A stretch of 64,000 nucleotides of DNA, taken from NCBI GenBank assembly GCA_003327455.1, contig QOQU01000009.1:1-64000 (forward strand), in the 5' to 3' direction. Shown in pieces: positions 1 through 8,748 of this stretch. This stretch comes from Anaerolineae bacterium. Its GTDB lineage: Bacteria; Chloroflexota; Anaerolineae; Anaerolineales; UBA4823. Each line of letters begins with the position of its first letter. Positions within the stretch are counted from its first letter, which is position 1. Under the pieces are notes generated by a model. The model was given only the letters and a program-made list of their open reading frames with translations. It ran no database searches and had not been told where the DNA came from. A program made the position numbers and the translations under genes.

Positions 1-57
1 CACCTTATGCAAGTACTTGTGACGTTCATCTACGGTCATTGGGTCTGTTTCTGCCAT
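1..57 (-). CDS. Transposase, N-terminal fragment (cut by window edge)
   Basis: Reading the minus strand from an ATG at 57-55 gives 19 residues beginning MAETDPMTVDERHKYLHKV before the window ends. The MTVDER.KYL start resembles the N-terminus of a family of DDE integrase-type transposases; I recall the pattern but cannot search it. The start codon faces two direct copies of a cggtaacatttt-type motif at 66-125, as expected if this is one end of an insertion element whose body lies to the left of the window. Too little is visible to name the IS family, or to tell whether the element is intact. Confidence 0.5.
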   Translation of the reverse strand, partial: MAETDPMTVDERHKYLHKV

Positions 58-65
58 CGTTCCCT

Positions 66-125
66 CGGTAACATTTTCTTTTGAGTGAACGATGATACTT
101 CGGTAACATTTTATTTGATAGAACG
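66..125. repeat. Direct repeats at insertion-element end
   Basis: Two near-identical 25-26 bp copies lie at 66-91 and 101-125. Both begin cggtaacatttt, continue with a TTTGA core and end gaacg; a 9 bp spacer separates them. They lie between the transposase start codon and the ileS promoter, so they probably form the transposase-binding end of the element. The second copy ends 7 bp before the ileS -35 box, so the element appears to have stopped just short of that promoter. Confidence 0.55.
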
Positions 126-132
126 CGATCCG

Positions 133-161
133 TTGACCAATCCTCGAAAATATGGCATAAT
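133..161 (+). promoter_or_regulatory. Sigma70-type promoter of ileS
   Basis: TTGACC (133-138) and CATAAT (156-161) are separated by exactly 17 bp. The predicted start near 168 lies just before T-box Stem I. The match to the consensus is 5/6 in both boxes. Confidence 0.7.
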
Positions 162-167
162 TTGCGC

Positions 168-480
168 CAATCGATTGCCAGAGGCGATGATGGAAACGAG
201 TACACCCCGGTTGGCGCTGACAGCGAACCCGCGAATGGTGCGAGGCGGGGCAGACCACAGGGTGGAAAATCCTTCCGGAGCTGCAACCTGAAAGGGGTTC
301 GCGAACCGCAACGCCAAGTAAGGAAGCCGGTGACGTCCACCGTTATTGTGGACGAGTGGTTGGATGAGCCTTGAAGGGCTTCTAAGACCACTATCGAGTT
401 GCCTGCCTTGGCAGGAAACAGGGTGGCACCGCGGGAGATTGGGTTATTCACTCTCGTCCCTGAGGGGACGAGAGTTTTTT
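168..480 (+). promoter_or_regulatory. T-box riboswitch, isoleucine specific
   Basis: The T-box core AGGGTGGCACCGCGG lies at 420-434. It is followed by a rho-independent terminator: an 11 bp stem, 450-460 with 465-475, loop TGAG, then a run of T. Stem I is readable. AGTA at about 213-216 faces GAAAATC, flanked by CACCC/GGGTG and GGAA/TTCC helices, which places an AUC (Ile) specifier at 269-271. A Stem III hairpin, GTCCAC with GTGGAC, lies near 335-353. Uncharged tRNA-Ile would stabilise the antiterminator and let ileS be transcribed. The specifier assignment rests on manual folding. Confidence 0.9.
450..480 (+). terminator. T-box-controlled terminator
   Basis: Perfect 11 bp stem ACTCTCGTCCC / GGGACGAGAGT with a 4-nt loop, followed by six T residues. 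It is the competing partner of the T-box antiterminator upstream of ileS. Confidence 0.9.
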
Positions 481-525
481 ATCGTTATCTGGATTTATTT
501 CCAAATATTTGCATTCGGAGGTCGT

Positions 526-3500
526 ATGCCGTTTCGAGAAGTTCCAACCAAAGTCGATTTTCCAGCCCAGGAACGGGAAATCCTTGCCTTCTGGAAATCC
601 ACCAATGCCTTCCAGAAGATGCGCGAAATCCACAAGGGCAAACCGCACTGGTCTTTTATCGATGGACCGATCACCGCCAACAATCCGATGGGTGTCCATC
701 ATGGCTGGGGGCGTACCTATAAAGACCTGTATCATCGTTTCTGGACCATGCGCGGCCGAGAACTGCGCTACCAAAACGGCTTTGACTGCCAGGGACTGTG
801 GGTGGAAGTCGAAGTCGAAAAGGAGATGGGCTTTAAGACCAAAAAGGACATCGAAAATTATGGTTTGGAGCAGTTTGTGCGCGCTTGCAAGGCGCGCGTG
901 TTGAAGTATGCAGCCGTCCAGACCGAGCAATCGATCCGTCTCGGCTACTGGATGGACTGGAATGACCCCGATCAATTGCGCTGGCTGGCAGAGCAACTCT
1001 TACAAGACCCGCAAAAGGTCATCACCGTAGAAGGCCCGCAGGGTCCTGTTACCGATACGGTGGAGCAGATTGTCGGTCGCCTGGGAATGCCGGAGTTGGG
1101 GGGCAGTTATTTTACCTTCTCCAACGAAAATAACTACATGATCTGGTATTTTTTGAAAAAATGCTGGGAGAAGGGCTGGCTCTATCGCGGTGCCGACGTC
1201 ATGCCATGGTGCCCGCGCTGCGCGACCGGCATCAGCCAACACGAGATCGTGACCGATGGTTACGCCGAGCTAACCCATCGCTCGGTTACCCTGCGCTTCC
1301 CCCTCCGGGAAGGGGCAGCCCTGGATAGCCCGCCGCGCCGCGATCCCCAAACTGGCTTGCCGGAGTCGCTCCTGGTCTGGACGACTACGCCCTGGACGTT
1401 GACCAGCAATGTCGCCGCTGCGGTTGGACCTGAGTTGACGTATGTCAAAGTCCGTCAGGGGGAACATCTCCTTTACCTCTCCAAAGGTACCCTGGATATG
1501 TTACGGGGAGACTATGAAGTGTTGGGCGAGTTACCGGGTGTAGCAATGGAAGGCTGGTACTACTTTGGGCCCTTCGATGACCTGCCAGCAGCCCAGAGTC
1601 GCGGTGGCTTTACCCACATGCAGGAACTCATCAAAGATATTCCTCTCACGGCTGCTGAAGCCCATCGCGTGATTTTGTGGGATGAGGTTGGTGAGACCGA
1701 GGGTACCGGCATCGTTCATATTGCACCTGGCTGTGGTGCCGAGGACTTTCAATTGGGCAAACAATACCGTTTACCCATTGTTGCTCCTCTGGACGATGAA
1801 GGATATTTTGTCGAAGGGTTTGCCTGGCTGAGCGGAATGCATGTCTCTAAAGTTGCCACGCCGATTTTCGAAGATCTAGAGCGGAAGGGTTTGCTCTACC
1901 GCGTAGAGCCTTATACGCACCGCTACCCGACTTGCTGGCGCTGTAAAGAAGAGCTGATTTTCCGTCTGGTAGACGAGTGGTTTATCAGTATGGGCGAGGT
2001 CTATGACAAACCGCGCGAACAACTTACGGCGGAAGAAAAAGCACGCAGTCTCCGTTACCAGATCATGGATATTGTCGATCAGATCCGTTGGATTCCAGAG
2101 TTCGGTTACGCCCGTGAGATGGACTGGCTGCGCAACATGCACGATTGGATGATCAGCAAGAAGCGCTACTGGGGCCTGGCGTTGCCGATCTGGGTGTGTG
2201 AGCAGTGTGGTAAATACCAGGTCATTGGCAGCGAGGTGGAGTTACAGGAACGGGCGGTTTCCGGTCTGGATGTCTTTGACCATCACACACCTCATCGTCC
2301 CTTTATTGACGCTGTCAAATTGCGCTGCCCTGATTGCGGAGGTTTGATGAGCCGCATTCCCGATGTGGGCAATCCCTGGCTGGATGCTGGCATTGTTTCC
2401 TTCAGCACCTTGCGCTACCGTTCAGATCCCGCTTACTGGCGCAAGTGGTATCCGGCACACTGGATCAGCGAATCGTTCCCCGGTCAGTTCCGCAACTGGT
2501 TCTACAGTTTGCTTGCCATGGCGACGGTGATCGCCGGTGAGCCGCCATTCCTGGAAAACTTTGGCTATGGCACCTTACTGGCTGAAGATGGCCGCCCGAT
2601 GCATAAGAGTTGGGGAAATGCCATTGAGTTTAACGAAGCCGCCGATAAGATGGGGGTGGATGTGATGCGCTGGCTGTATTGCAACCACAAGCCGGAAAAC
2701 GACCTGCTGTTCGGCTATCATCGCGGCGATGAAGCGCGCCGCCGTTTTCTGATTCCCCTCTGGAATGTCTATACTTTTCTGGCAACCTATGCGCGCCTTG
2801 ATGGGTGGGAGCCAACCTTTGACTTTGATCCTGCCTACCCCGAAGGAGATACCCCTCAGAGTTCGAATCTGCTCGATAGATGGATTCTGACCCGCCTCAA
2901 TCAGGTGACGCCGCAGGTGACTCAGGCTTTGGAAAACTCGGATAGCCTGACGGCAACCCTGGCGCTGGAAGCCCTGCTGGACGACTTGACCAACTGGTAT
3001 GTGCGCCGTTCGCGACGCCGTTTTTGGAAATCGGAACAGGATCAGGATAAGCAGATGGCTTATTCCACCCTGTACCATGTCGTGGTCAAACTGATCCGCC
3101 TTTTAGCGCCCTTCATTCCCTTTGTCACCGAGGCAATCTATCAAAATCTGGTGCGCAGTGTGCGTCCTACAGCCTATGAGAGTGTGCATCACACCTCCTG
3201 GCCCTTGCCGGATGAAAAGGCTGTGGATGTGGCTCTGGAGGAACAGATGGAGTTAGCGCGCCAGATTGCCAGTTTGGGCTTGAGCGCCCGTAATTCAGCC
3301 GGTTTGAAGGTGCGCCAGCCGCTTGCCAAAGTGCTGGTCTATGCCGGCAAAACCAGGACTTTGCTGCCCGAACTGGTGGAAATCGTTCAGGACGAATTGA
3401 ACGTCAAGGAGTTTGAATTTGTGGAAAAAGCCGAGCAATTGGTGACCTATCAAATCCTGCCGGACAACAAGTTGCTCGGGCCGAAGTTCGGGGCGCAATT

Positions 3501-3972
3501 CCCCAAGGTGCGGGCTGCCTTAGCTGAAATGGAAGCCGCAAAAGTCGCTGCGCTGGTGCAGGCTGGTTTGCGTGTTCCCGTACAGGTCGATGGACAAACA
3601 ATCGAACTGGAACCCAATGAAATCCTTGTCCAGACCAAACCGGCTGAGGGTCTGGCGGTCGCCTTTGATAAGCTGGCAACGGTGGCGATAGACACGAACG
3701 TCACCCCGGAATTGCGCGCCGAAGGGCTGGCGCGCGAGTTGGTGCGCCGCATTCAAGCCATGCGCAAGGAAGCCGGCTTCAACATCGAGGACCGCATCCG
3801 GACCTATTATCAAGCCGATGAAGCCCTAGCAGAGATCTTCCGCAGTTGGGGTGACTACATCAAAGCCGAGACCCTGACCCTCGAGCTGGTGGCTGAAACT
3901 CCTCCTCCAGAGAGTTACCAGGAAAGCCATACCATCGATCAGCATCACGTGTTGATCGGCGTCAAGCGCTGA
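526..3972 (+). CDS. ileS: Isoleucyl-tRNA synthetase (class I)
   Basis: Charges tRNA-Ile with isoleucine in the cytoplasm. The protein is 1148 aa, starting at ATG 526 after GGAGG at 518-522; the longer upstream frame runs through the T-box and is not the start. The HIGH-like signature reads HHGWG (residues 58-62). The KMSKS loop reads MHKSW (about 692-696), which is clearly non-canonical. Cys pairs near CPRC, CWRC and CEQC/CPDC suggest zinc-binding knuckles, and WLDAG marks the catalytic core. A C-terminal anticodon-binding domain follows, with YVRRSRRRFW and KVRQPL motifs. The isoleucine specifier of the leader supports the assignment over valyl or leucyl enzymes. The gene is monocistronic and ends in a terminator. 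Confidence 0.93.
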   Translation: MPFREVPTKVDFPAQEREILAFWKSTNAFQKMREIHKGKPHWSFIDGPITANNPMGVHHGWGRTYKDLYHRFWTMRGRELRYQNGFDCQGLWVEVEVEKEMGFKTKKDIENYGLEQFVRACKARVLKYAAVQTEQSIRLGYWMDWNDPDQLRWLAEQLLQDPQKVITVEGPQGPVTDTVEQIVGRLGMPELGGSYFTFSNENNYMIWYFLKKCWEKGWLYRGADVMPWCPRCATGISQHEIVTDGYAELTHRSVTLRFPLREGAALDSPPRRDPQTGLPESLLVWTTTPWTLTSNVAAAVGPELTYVKVRQGEHLLYLSKGTLDMLRGDYEVLGELPGVAMEGWYYFGPFDDLPAAQSRGGFTHMQELIKDIPLTAAEAHRVILWDEVGETEGTGIVHIAPGCGAEDFQLGKQYRLPIVAPLDDEGYFVEGFAWLSGMHVSKVATPIFEDLERKGLLYRVEPYTHRYPTCWRCKEELIFRLVDEWFISMGEVYDKPREQLTAEEKARSLRYQIMDIVDQIRWIPEFGYAREMDWLRNMHDWMISKKRYWGLALPIWVCEQCGKYQVIGSEVELQERAVSGLDVFDHHTPHRPFIDAVKLRCPDCGGLMSRIPDVGNPWLDAGIVSFSTLRYRSDPAYWRKWYPAHWISESFPGQFRNWFYSLLAMATVIAGEPPFLENFGYGTLLAEDGRPMHKSWGNAIEFNEAADKMGVDVMRWLYCNHKPENDLLFGYHRGDEARRRFLIPLWNVYTFLATYARLDGWEPTFDFDPAYPEGDTPQSSNLLDRWILTRLNQVTPQVTQALENSDSLTATLALEALLDDLTNWYVRRSRRRFWKSEQDQDKQMAYSTLYHVVVKLIRLLAPFIPFVTEAIYQNLVRSVRPTAYESVHHTSWPLPDEKAVDVALEEQMELARQIASLGLSARNSAGLKVRQPLAKVLVYAGKTRTLLPELVEIVQDELNVKEFEFVEKAEQLVTYQILPDNKLLGPKFGAQFPKVRAALAEMEAAKVAALVQAGLRVPVQVDGQTIELEPNEILVQTKPAEGLAVAFDKLATVAIDTNVTPELRAEGLARELVRRIQAMRKEAGFNIEDRIRTYYQADEALAEIFRSWGDYIKAETLTLELVAETPPPESYQESHTIDQHHVLIGVKR

Positions 3973-4038
3973 GGGATAAGCTGCCAACGCAAGCTCTCGG
4001 CCAGACTTAATCGTCTCTTTGTTTGTGGTGTGTTCTCA

Positions 4039-4082
4039 CCCCCCTCTTGCTGAAAATAAATTTGCAGGAGGGGGATTTTTCC
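4039..4082 (+). terminator. Rho-independent terminator after ileS
   Basis: CCCCCTCTTGC pairs with GCAGGAGGGGG (one G-U) across a 12-nt A-rich loop, followed by ATTTTT. It lies 67 bp after the ileS stop codon. Confidence 0.85.
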
Positions 4083-4491
4083 TTATTGGCGAGCAATTTC
4101 CTGGAGTTCTAGTTGAAGGGCTTTTTTGCTATACAAGCCTTTGATTTTCTTCTTGAGGCTAAGCAGAGCTGATGAGAAGAAAGAATCGAGGCTTTCAGCT
4201 TGCCAATTGGTGATCTATTTACAGAAGGTCTACCATTCTAATCTGGAAATCATCGTTTTGAGTTCGCTTCACCGCAAAACTTCGAAGACGGACCTCGAGT
4301 GTGATATTTTTATCATGAAGGTGCCGCACTCCATAGAGGTTCAAATGATCAGTGCCTGAAAAGAATGATGCTTCAAATTGGAAGCAAGCCTTTAACCCAC
4401 GGCGGGGATAATAGCTTCAAAGGGGATGGTAACGCAATAAAAATTGAATAACATGGCGTGGTTCCGGCTACGAGTTTATGCTCAATTGTCA
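4083..4491. other. Intergenic stretch, no feature seen
   Basis: About 400 bp between the ileS terminator and the next promoter. A 77-codon open frame at 4126-4359 has no ribosome-binding site, no recognisable composition and no operon partner, so I do not treat it as a gene. No tRNA, hairpin or repeat was seen. Confidence 0.5.
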
Positions 4492-4520
4492 TTGACAGCT
4501 ACCGAGAATCGTGTTACACA
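4492..4520 (+). promoter_or_regulatory. Possible promoter of the split membrane gene
   Basis: A perfect TTGACA at 4492-4497 is followed after 17 bp by TACACA (4515-4520), a weak -10 box. It lies about 105 bp before the GTG start of the next gene. Confidence 0.35.
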
Positions 4521-4625
4521 ACAATCAGTTCTAAAAACCTCTTTTCTTCCCCCTGTTTGGATATGAGGTTCGTTTTTATACATAGGTTGGCAGAGAAAAG
4601 AAACGGAGTTTTTGGGAGTTTGGCA

Positions 4626-5153
4626 GTGAAAGACGATCGATTTTTTCCTTTAGTCAAAGCGGCTGTTGTCCTTGTCTGGATAGGGCTATTCGTTGCAATC
4701 CCTACAGCTACCGCCCAGGCGGATATGGGGATAAAACCCGATATGGAATTTAAGTTCGTCTCAGAAAACCCTCAACAGTCTTTTTCAATTCAATCGGCTA
4801 TCCTCTATGAATGTCAGCAGGCGGATTGCTCCGATGCTCAATCCGTTCCGGAAATCGGGCCGCAACAATTGTACTGTCAACAGGAGATCTGCACAATTAA
4901 TTTTTATGATTTAGCGCCTTACTATCGGCTGGAGGTCAGCCTGGCAGATGGCAGAACGCTGAGCAGTCAGGTTTTTACGCCGCGCGGCATGCGTTCGTTT
5001 TATTCGGTCACGGTGCGGGAAAGTGACTTGCTGGTCAAAAACCGCTTTTCACTGAATCCGTTAGCTTCATCGATCTGTTTGTCGGTGTGTGGTTCTTTGT
5101 GGCTGGTGGGGCTTTGGGCTTTGTTGACCTTGCTGGGGCTCAACAAACGTTAG
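4626..5153 (+). pseudogene. Exported-domain half of a split membrane protein
   Basis: GTG 4626 lies 7 nt after GGGAG (4614-4618) and gives 175 aa. A signal peptide of about 30 residues ends TATAQA and is followed by ADMGIKPDMEFKF. A beta-rich extracytoplasmic domain with Cys-x4-Cys pairs (YECQQADC, YCQQEIC) follows. Its style matches uncharacterised Chloroflexi proteins I recall that start ADMGPKP and carry a C-terminal multi-pass membrane domain. Here the frame ends soon after SDLLVKNRF, while the expected membrane part continues in another frame (5087-5494). I therefore read 4626-5494 as one gene broken by a one-base shift near 5037-5075, where a run of five A lies. A sequencing error or a true pseudogene are both possible. 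Confidence 0.55.
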
Positions 5154-5494
5154 GCGGAATTGCTTCACCGCTCGTTTCTTTGTTTGTCACCCTTGCTTGT
5201 GAGAGCTTTGTGGGGGTTGGATTTGCTCTCTGGAGGCAGAAACCCGTCAAAAGCCTGTTCCTGAGCAGTGTGTTCGTTAATGGGATCACGCAACCCCTTC
5301 TCTGGTTGGGACTGATGGTTTTCTATCGGCATTATTTTCGAGCGTTGATTATCGCCGAAGGGTTGATCTTTTTCGGCGAGGCCTATCTAATGAAGCGGAT
5401 TTCTGCCAACCGTCTGAGGGTGGGAGAGGCTTTCCTGCTCAGTTTCTTGATGAATGGCTTGAGTTTTGGAGTTGGCTTATGGCTGCCTTTTTAG
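5087..5494 (+). pseudogene. Membrane-domain half of the split protein
   Basis: 135 aa with about four transmembrane segments (VWFFVAGGALGFV, VSLFVTLACESFVGV, GITQPLLWLGLMVFY, LLSFLMNGLSFGVGLWL). It overlaps the previous frame by 67 bp. The frame is open upstream of the ATG through FIDLFVGVWFF, and there is no ribosome-binding site before ATG 5087. It is therefore more likely the continuation of the 4626 gene than an independent protein. If it is independent, it would be an uncharacterised small membrane protein. Confidence 0.5.
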
Positions 5495-5606
5495 GGGCCG
5501 TTTTGAAAAGATTGAATGGAACGTGAGTTGGCAGCCTATAAAAGCATTCCCGATTTGAGTTGAGCTTCGCACCTCTCTGGAAATTTCATGATCGGGCAGG
5601 CGTATT

Positions 5607-5638
5607 TACTGCCCGGGCAGGGAAGAGCCCGGGCAGTA
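5607..5638. terminator. Perfect 12 bp hairpin between convergent genes
   Basis: TACTGCCCGGGC (5607-5618) pairs perfectly with GCCCGGGCAGTA (5627-5638) around an 8-nt loop. It lies between the ends of the plus-strand membrane gene and the minus-strand acylase. There is no clear T tract on either side, so it is a transcript-end hairpin of uncertain mechanism. Confidence 0.55.
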
Positions 5639-5651
5639 GACTTCAAAGACG

Positions 5652-8231
5652 CTAGGGCAAGAGTTGGAGATGATTTTCTGTATTTTGCTTGACGGTTTGC
5701 TCATCCCACCACATCGGATAATATTCTATCTTGCGCCAGAGGTCGGCCATATCGATATAGTGAGGGTGAAAGGCGTGGCCCGATTGTCCGGTCGTATGCA
5801 CGGTGAGCGAGTTGTCCAGGTTACTTAGATCGACGATCATGCGCATGGAAGGTACCGAAATCACAAAGTAGCCCAATGAGGTGTCCCAACCGGTCGCGTT
5901 GACAATCGAGGCGCCGCCACCGGTGGGGAAAGGTCCCCGATTGAAGAGGTTCTCCAGAGGGGCTATTCCCGATTGCCCAAAAGTGGCATTCCGAAAGGTG
6001 GCGGTGTGCAAGTCGCCCCAGCGCCAGAGAAGCGGGTCTTTGCCAAGCGTTTTTTGCAATTCCTGAACGGCTTCACCGAAGGCGCGTTGAAAAATTGCGT
6101 CCCGATTTTCACGCTTTTCCGGGGTACTCTGGTCATCCCACCAGGCGCTGTCTGGCTGATTGACCAGATGACGCAAAATCTCGAAATAGCGATCGCCGCC
6201 GCTGGGGGGCTGGTCGGGCAACTCATCGCCAAAGGTCGCAAACAACAGGTGCTTCCAGAAGGCAGCGTAGAGGGCTGCAGCCGGCGAGTCGAGCGATGCC
6301 TGACCGTCCCAGTTTTGCAAGAGTTGGCGAGCGCTCTGTAAGTTTGCCTCCTCCAGCGGAATTTGCAACAAAACCGGTAAGATGAAGGCGCTACTGGTGT
6401 CATAACTATCGCCCTGCAGTTTTTGCATAGTAGCCAGATCGATCTTTTCTGTTTCTTTTTCGATGAGTTCAACAATCCGTTGGGCGCGAAAGCCGTAGTC
6501 CCAATCGGTAGTGATCAGGTAGGGATAATCGGCAGGTGGAACGCGGTTGTTGGCGGTCACAATATAGCCCTGAGGTGGGTTGAGGGTATAGGGCAATTCG
6601 TCAAACGGGATATAGCCCGTCCACTCGTATTCGTCTGTCCAGCCTGGAACGGGTAGGCGTCCGTCCCCTTTAGCGCGAATCGGGATGTTGCCTGGCATTT
6701 GATAGGCGATGTTGCCATCCACATCGGCGTAAATCAGGTTTTGAGCCGGCACTGCAAAAGATTGGGCTGCCTGGCGAAATTCCAGCCAGTTCCTGGCTTT
6801 GTTAAATCCCCAAATTGCCTCGAAGACGAGCGAAGGCTCTAATGCCGTCCAGCGCATGGCAATGGCATACGAGTCGGGTAACTGAATGCCAGCTTTTTGG
6901 CGGAATGGCTTAGCTTCAGGGTCTTGCTCATCTACCTCGTCTTTGAGCGGTCCGTAGGTATCCGAAATAACCGGCCCATGACGGCTGATGCGCACGGTGA
7001 TGGTGACGGGCTGGCTGCCGCTGACCTCAATGATCTCCTGACGGAGTTCAAAATCTACCCATTGACCGTTGATTTCATACTGATTGGGATTTTGAGGGTT
7101 CACTTTTTCGATGTATAGATCAATGACATCTGGCCCGACATTGGTAAAGCCCCAGGCGATGCGCTCATTGTGACCGATAACGACGCCAGGAACACCGGCG
7201 AAAGAGAAGCCGGCTACTTCAAAGGGACATTCGGAGCTTTTGGGACGGCAGTGCAGGGCGATCTGATACCAGATGGAGGGCATTTGAATCCCGAGATGAG
7301 GATCGTTGACCAGGATTGGCTTGCCTGTGCTCGTCCGAGAACCGCTCACGACCCAGGAATTTGAGCCGAGACCCTCGCCACCTGAGCCGAGCAGCGTTTC
7401 CAGGTTTTGCACATTCGTCCGCAATGTTCGGAGGCTCGCTTGCACGCCCGTATCCTGCAACCAGTTCGCTTGAGCCCGTGAGTCATTCGCTCGATCCTTT
7501 TCAGTTGTTCCTTCAATTGCTGGCACGATGGAAGGATGGTCTTCCGGGTAGGGAGGATAGAGTTCAGCGACTTGTTCGGCAGAAAGGCTGCCCAATAAAA
7601 TCGAGCGTTCAATTTCATCATCCATGTTTCCGGCCAGATCCCAGGCCATCACTTTTGCCCAGGTGAGTGTGTGAATGGGTGTCCAGGGCTCAGGGCTGTA
7701 ATCTCGATTCATGAGGCCCAGAATTGCGTACTCCAGACTGAGTCTTGCTCCCTGATGATCTTTCAGATAAGCGTTAACTCCTTCGCTGTAAGCCTCCAGG
7801 ATGGCTTTGGATTCGGCGCTTAGTTGGGTGTACTCTTGTTCGGCTAATTGTCGCCAGCCCAGCGTGCGCAAGAAGGCATCGGTTTCGACCTGAGAGGCGC
7901 CAAACATTTCCGATAGCCTGCCCGAGCCGATATGCCGCCAGAAATCCATCTGCCAGAAACGGTCTTGGGCGTGAACATATCCCTGGGCGAAGAACAAATC
8001 GTGCAGCGTGGCAGCGTAAATGTGAGGAATGCCCATTCGATCGCGATAAACATCAACTGCCTGATCAAGTCCAGAGATCCGTATTTGTCCCTCGGTTTGG
8101 GGGAAAGATTGTTTTGCCAGGTTGTTGGGAATGTGATACTTAAAGAAGTATATATAAGCACTCAAGAGGATGATTGTTAAGACCAAAACAAAGATTCCTG
8201 TTCCGATCAGCCCACGTCGCAAGGTGCGCAT
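5652..8231 (-). CDS. Penicillin acylase family (Ntn) amidohydrolase
   Basis: An 859-aa N-terminal-nucleophile hydrolase that cleaves amides such as acylated amines, beta-lactam side chains or acyl-homoserine lactones; the substrate is not readable. Residues 11-30 form a membrane anchor. The alpha-subunit core holds GIPHIYA and QGYVHAQDRFWQMDF. The autoprocessing site is GLGSNSWVVSG, with Ser290 as predicted catalytic N-terminal residue of the beta subunit. NDPHLG and TNVGPDVIDLY follow, as usual in the family. Length fits the family. The start follows AAAGGAGGAG closely. A TATACT box lies on the minus strand at 8288-8283 without a clear -35. It is monocistronic. Confidence 0.9.
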   Translation of the reverse strand: MRTLRRGLIGTGIFVLVLTIILLSAYIYFFKYHIPNNLAKQSFPQTEGQIRISGLDQAVDVYRDRMGIPHIYAATLHDLFFAQGYVHAQDRFWQMDFWRHIGSGRLSEMFGASQVETDAFLRTLGWRQLAEQEYTQLSAESKAILEAYSEGVNAYLKDHQGARLSLEYAILGLMNRDYSPEPWTPIHTLTWAKVMAWDLAGNMDDEIERSILLGSLSAEQVAELYPPYPEDHPSIVPAIEGTTEKDRANDSRAQANWLQDTGVQASLRTLRTNVQNLETLLGSGGEGLGSNSWVVSGSRTSTGKPILVNDPHLGIQMPSIWYQIALHCRPKSSECPFEVAGFSFAGVPGVVIGHNERIAWGFTNVGPDVIDLYIEKVNPQNPNQYEINGQWVDFELRQEIIEVSGSQPVTITVRISRHGPVISDTYGPLKDEVDEQDPEAKPFRQKAGIQLPDSYAIAMRWTALEPSLVFEAIWGFNKARNWLEFRQAAQSFAVPAQNLIYADVDGNIAYQMPGNIPIRAKGDGRLPVPGWTDEYEWTGYIPFDELPYTLNPPQGYIVTANNRVPPADYPYLITTDWDYGFRAQRIVELIEKETEKIDLATMQKLQGDSYDTSSAFILPVLLQIPLEEANLQSARQLLQNWDGQASLDSPAAALYAAFWKHLLFATFGDELPDQPPSGGDRYFEILRHLVNQPDSAWWDDQSTPEKRENRDAIFQRAFGEAVQELQKTLGKDPLLWRWGDLHTATFRNATFGQSGIAPLENLFNRGPFPTGGGASIVNATGWDTSLGYFVISVPSMRMIVDLSNLDNSLTVHTTGQSGHAFHPHYIDMADLWRKIEYYPMWWDEQTVKQNTENHLQLLP

Positions 8232-8676
8232 ATCTCCTCCTTTGGCAATAAATGATCCTATAAAAAAAGATGATTCACTTTTAGTATAACCGTGTTCGGT
8301 CTTGTGTGGGCTCGAAGCAAGGAAAAATTAGCAGCAAACTTTGATTGAATTTATGCCTTCAGGGTGCTCAGTTTTTCGAGCAGATTTGGGCTTGCGAACG
8401 CTCCAATAGCTTGAATAACTTTAAAGAGATCGCTGTCCAGATTTACGATAGTTGGGTTCAGCGTCGCAGATTGATTTCTTAGATCTCTTTAGCTTAGTAG
8501 TTAATTGTCCCGTATCCAGTAGTTTCCCTTAATGAAACACATCACTAAAGAACCTGAATAAAACGTAATTTATAGCCTTTTCTCGGACACCGATTCCTTA
8601 ATCTCGCTTGGAACAATCAAGGCATATCGATTTTATATAGATATGCAATTAATTCTATTGAATCAATGCATCATCC
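8232..8676. other. Intergenic region with a 7 bp inverted repeat
   Basis: A long AT-rich gap between divergent genes. At 8622-8646 GCATATC and GATATGC form a perfect inverted repeat with an 11 bp centre, 30 bp upstream of the lrp-type promoter. Its size and position suit an autoregulatory operator of the Lrp/AsnC family. No open frame, RNA gene or other repeat was recognised. Confidence 0.4.
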
Positions 8677-8705
8677 TTGACAAAATTACTGATTTTATAT
8701 ATGAT
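8677..8705 (+). promoter_or_regulatory. Promoter of Lrp-family regulator
   Basis: TTGACA (8677-8682), 17 bp spacer, TATGAT (8700-8705). The predicted start is near 8712, about 37 nt before the GTG start codon. Confidence 0.75.
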
Positions 8706-8748
8706 TATGATATATACTACCTAAATACTGCTAATTGCTTTGTGATTT

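Noticed and set aside
346..525. Open frame extending ileS upstream to 346
   Set aside because: It runs through the T-box and terminator; GGAGG before ATG 526 and the MPFREVPTKVDF start fit the family.
4126..4359. 77-codon open frame between ileS and the split membrane gene
   Set aside because: No ribosome-binding site, no recognisable sequence, isolated.
5037..5043. Programmed -1 frameshift at CAAAAAC
   Set aside because: The heptamer is not a good slippery site in the reading frame and no downstream structure was evident; an indel is simpler.
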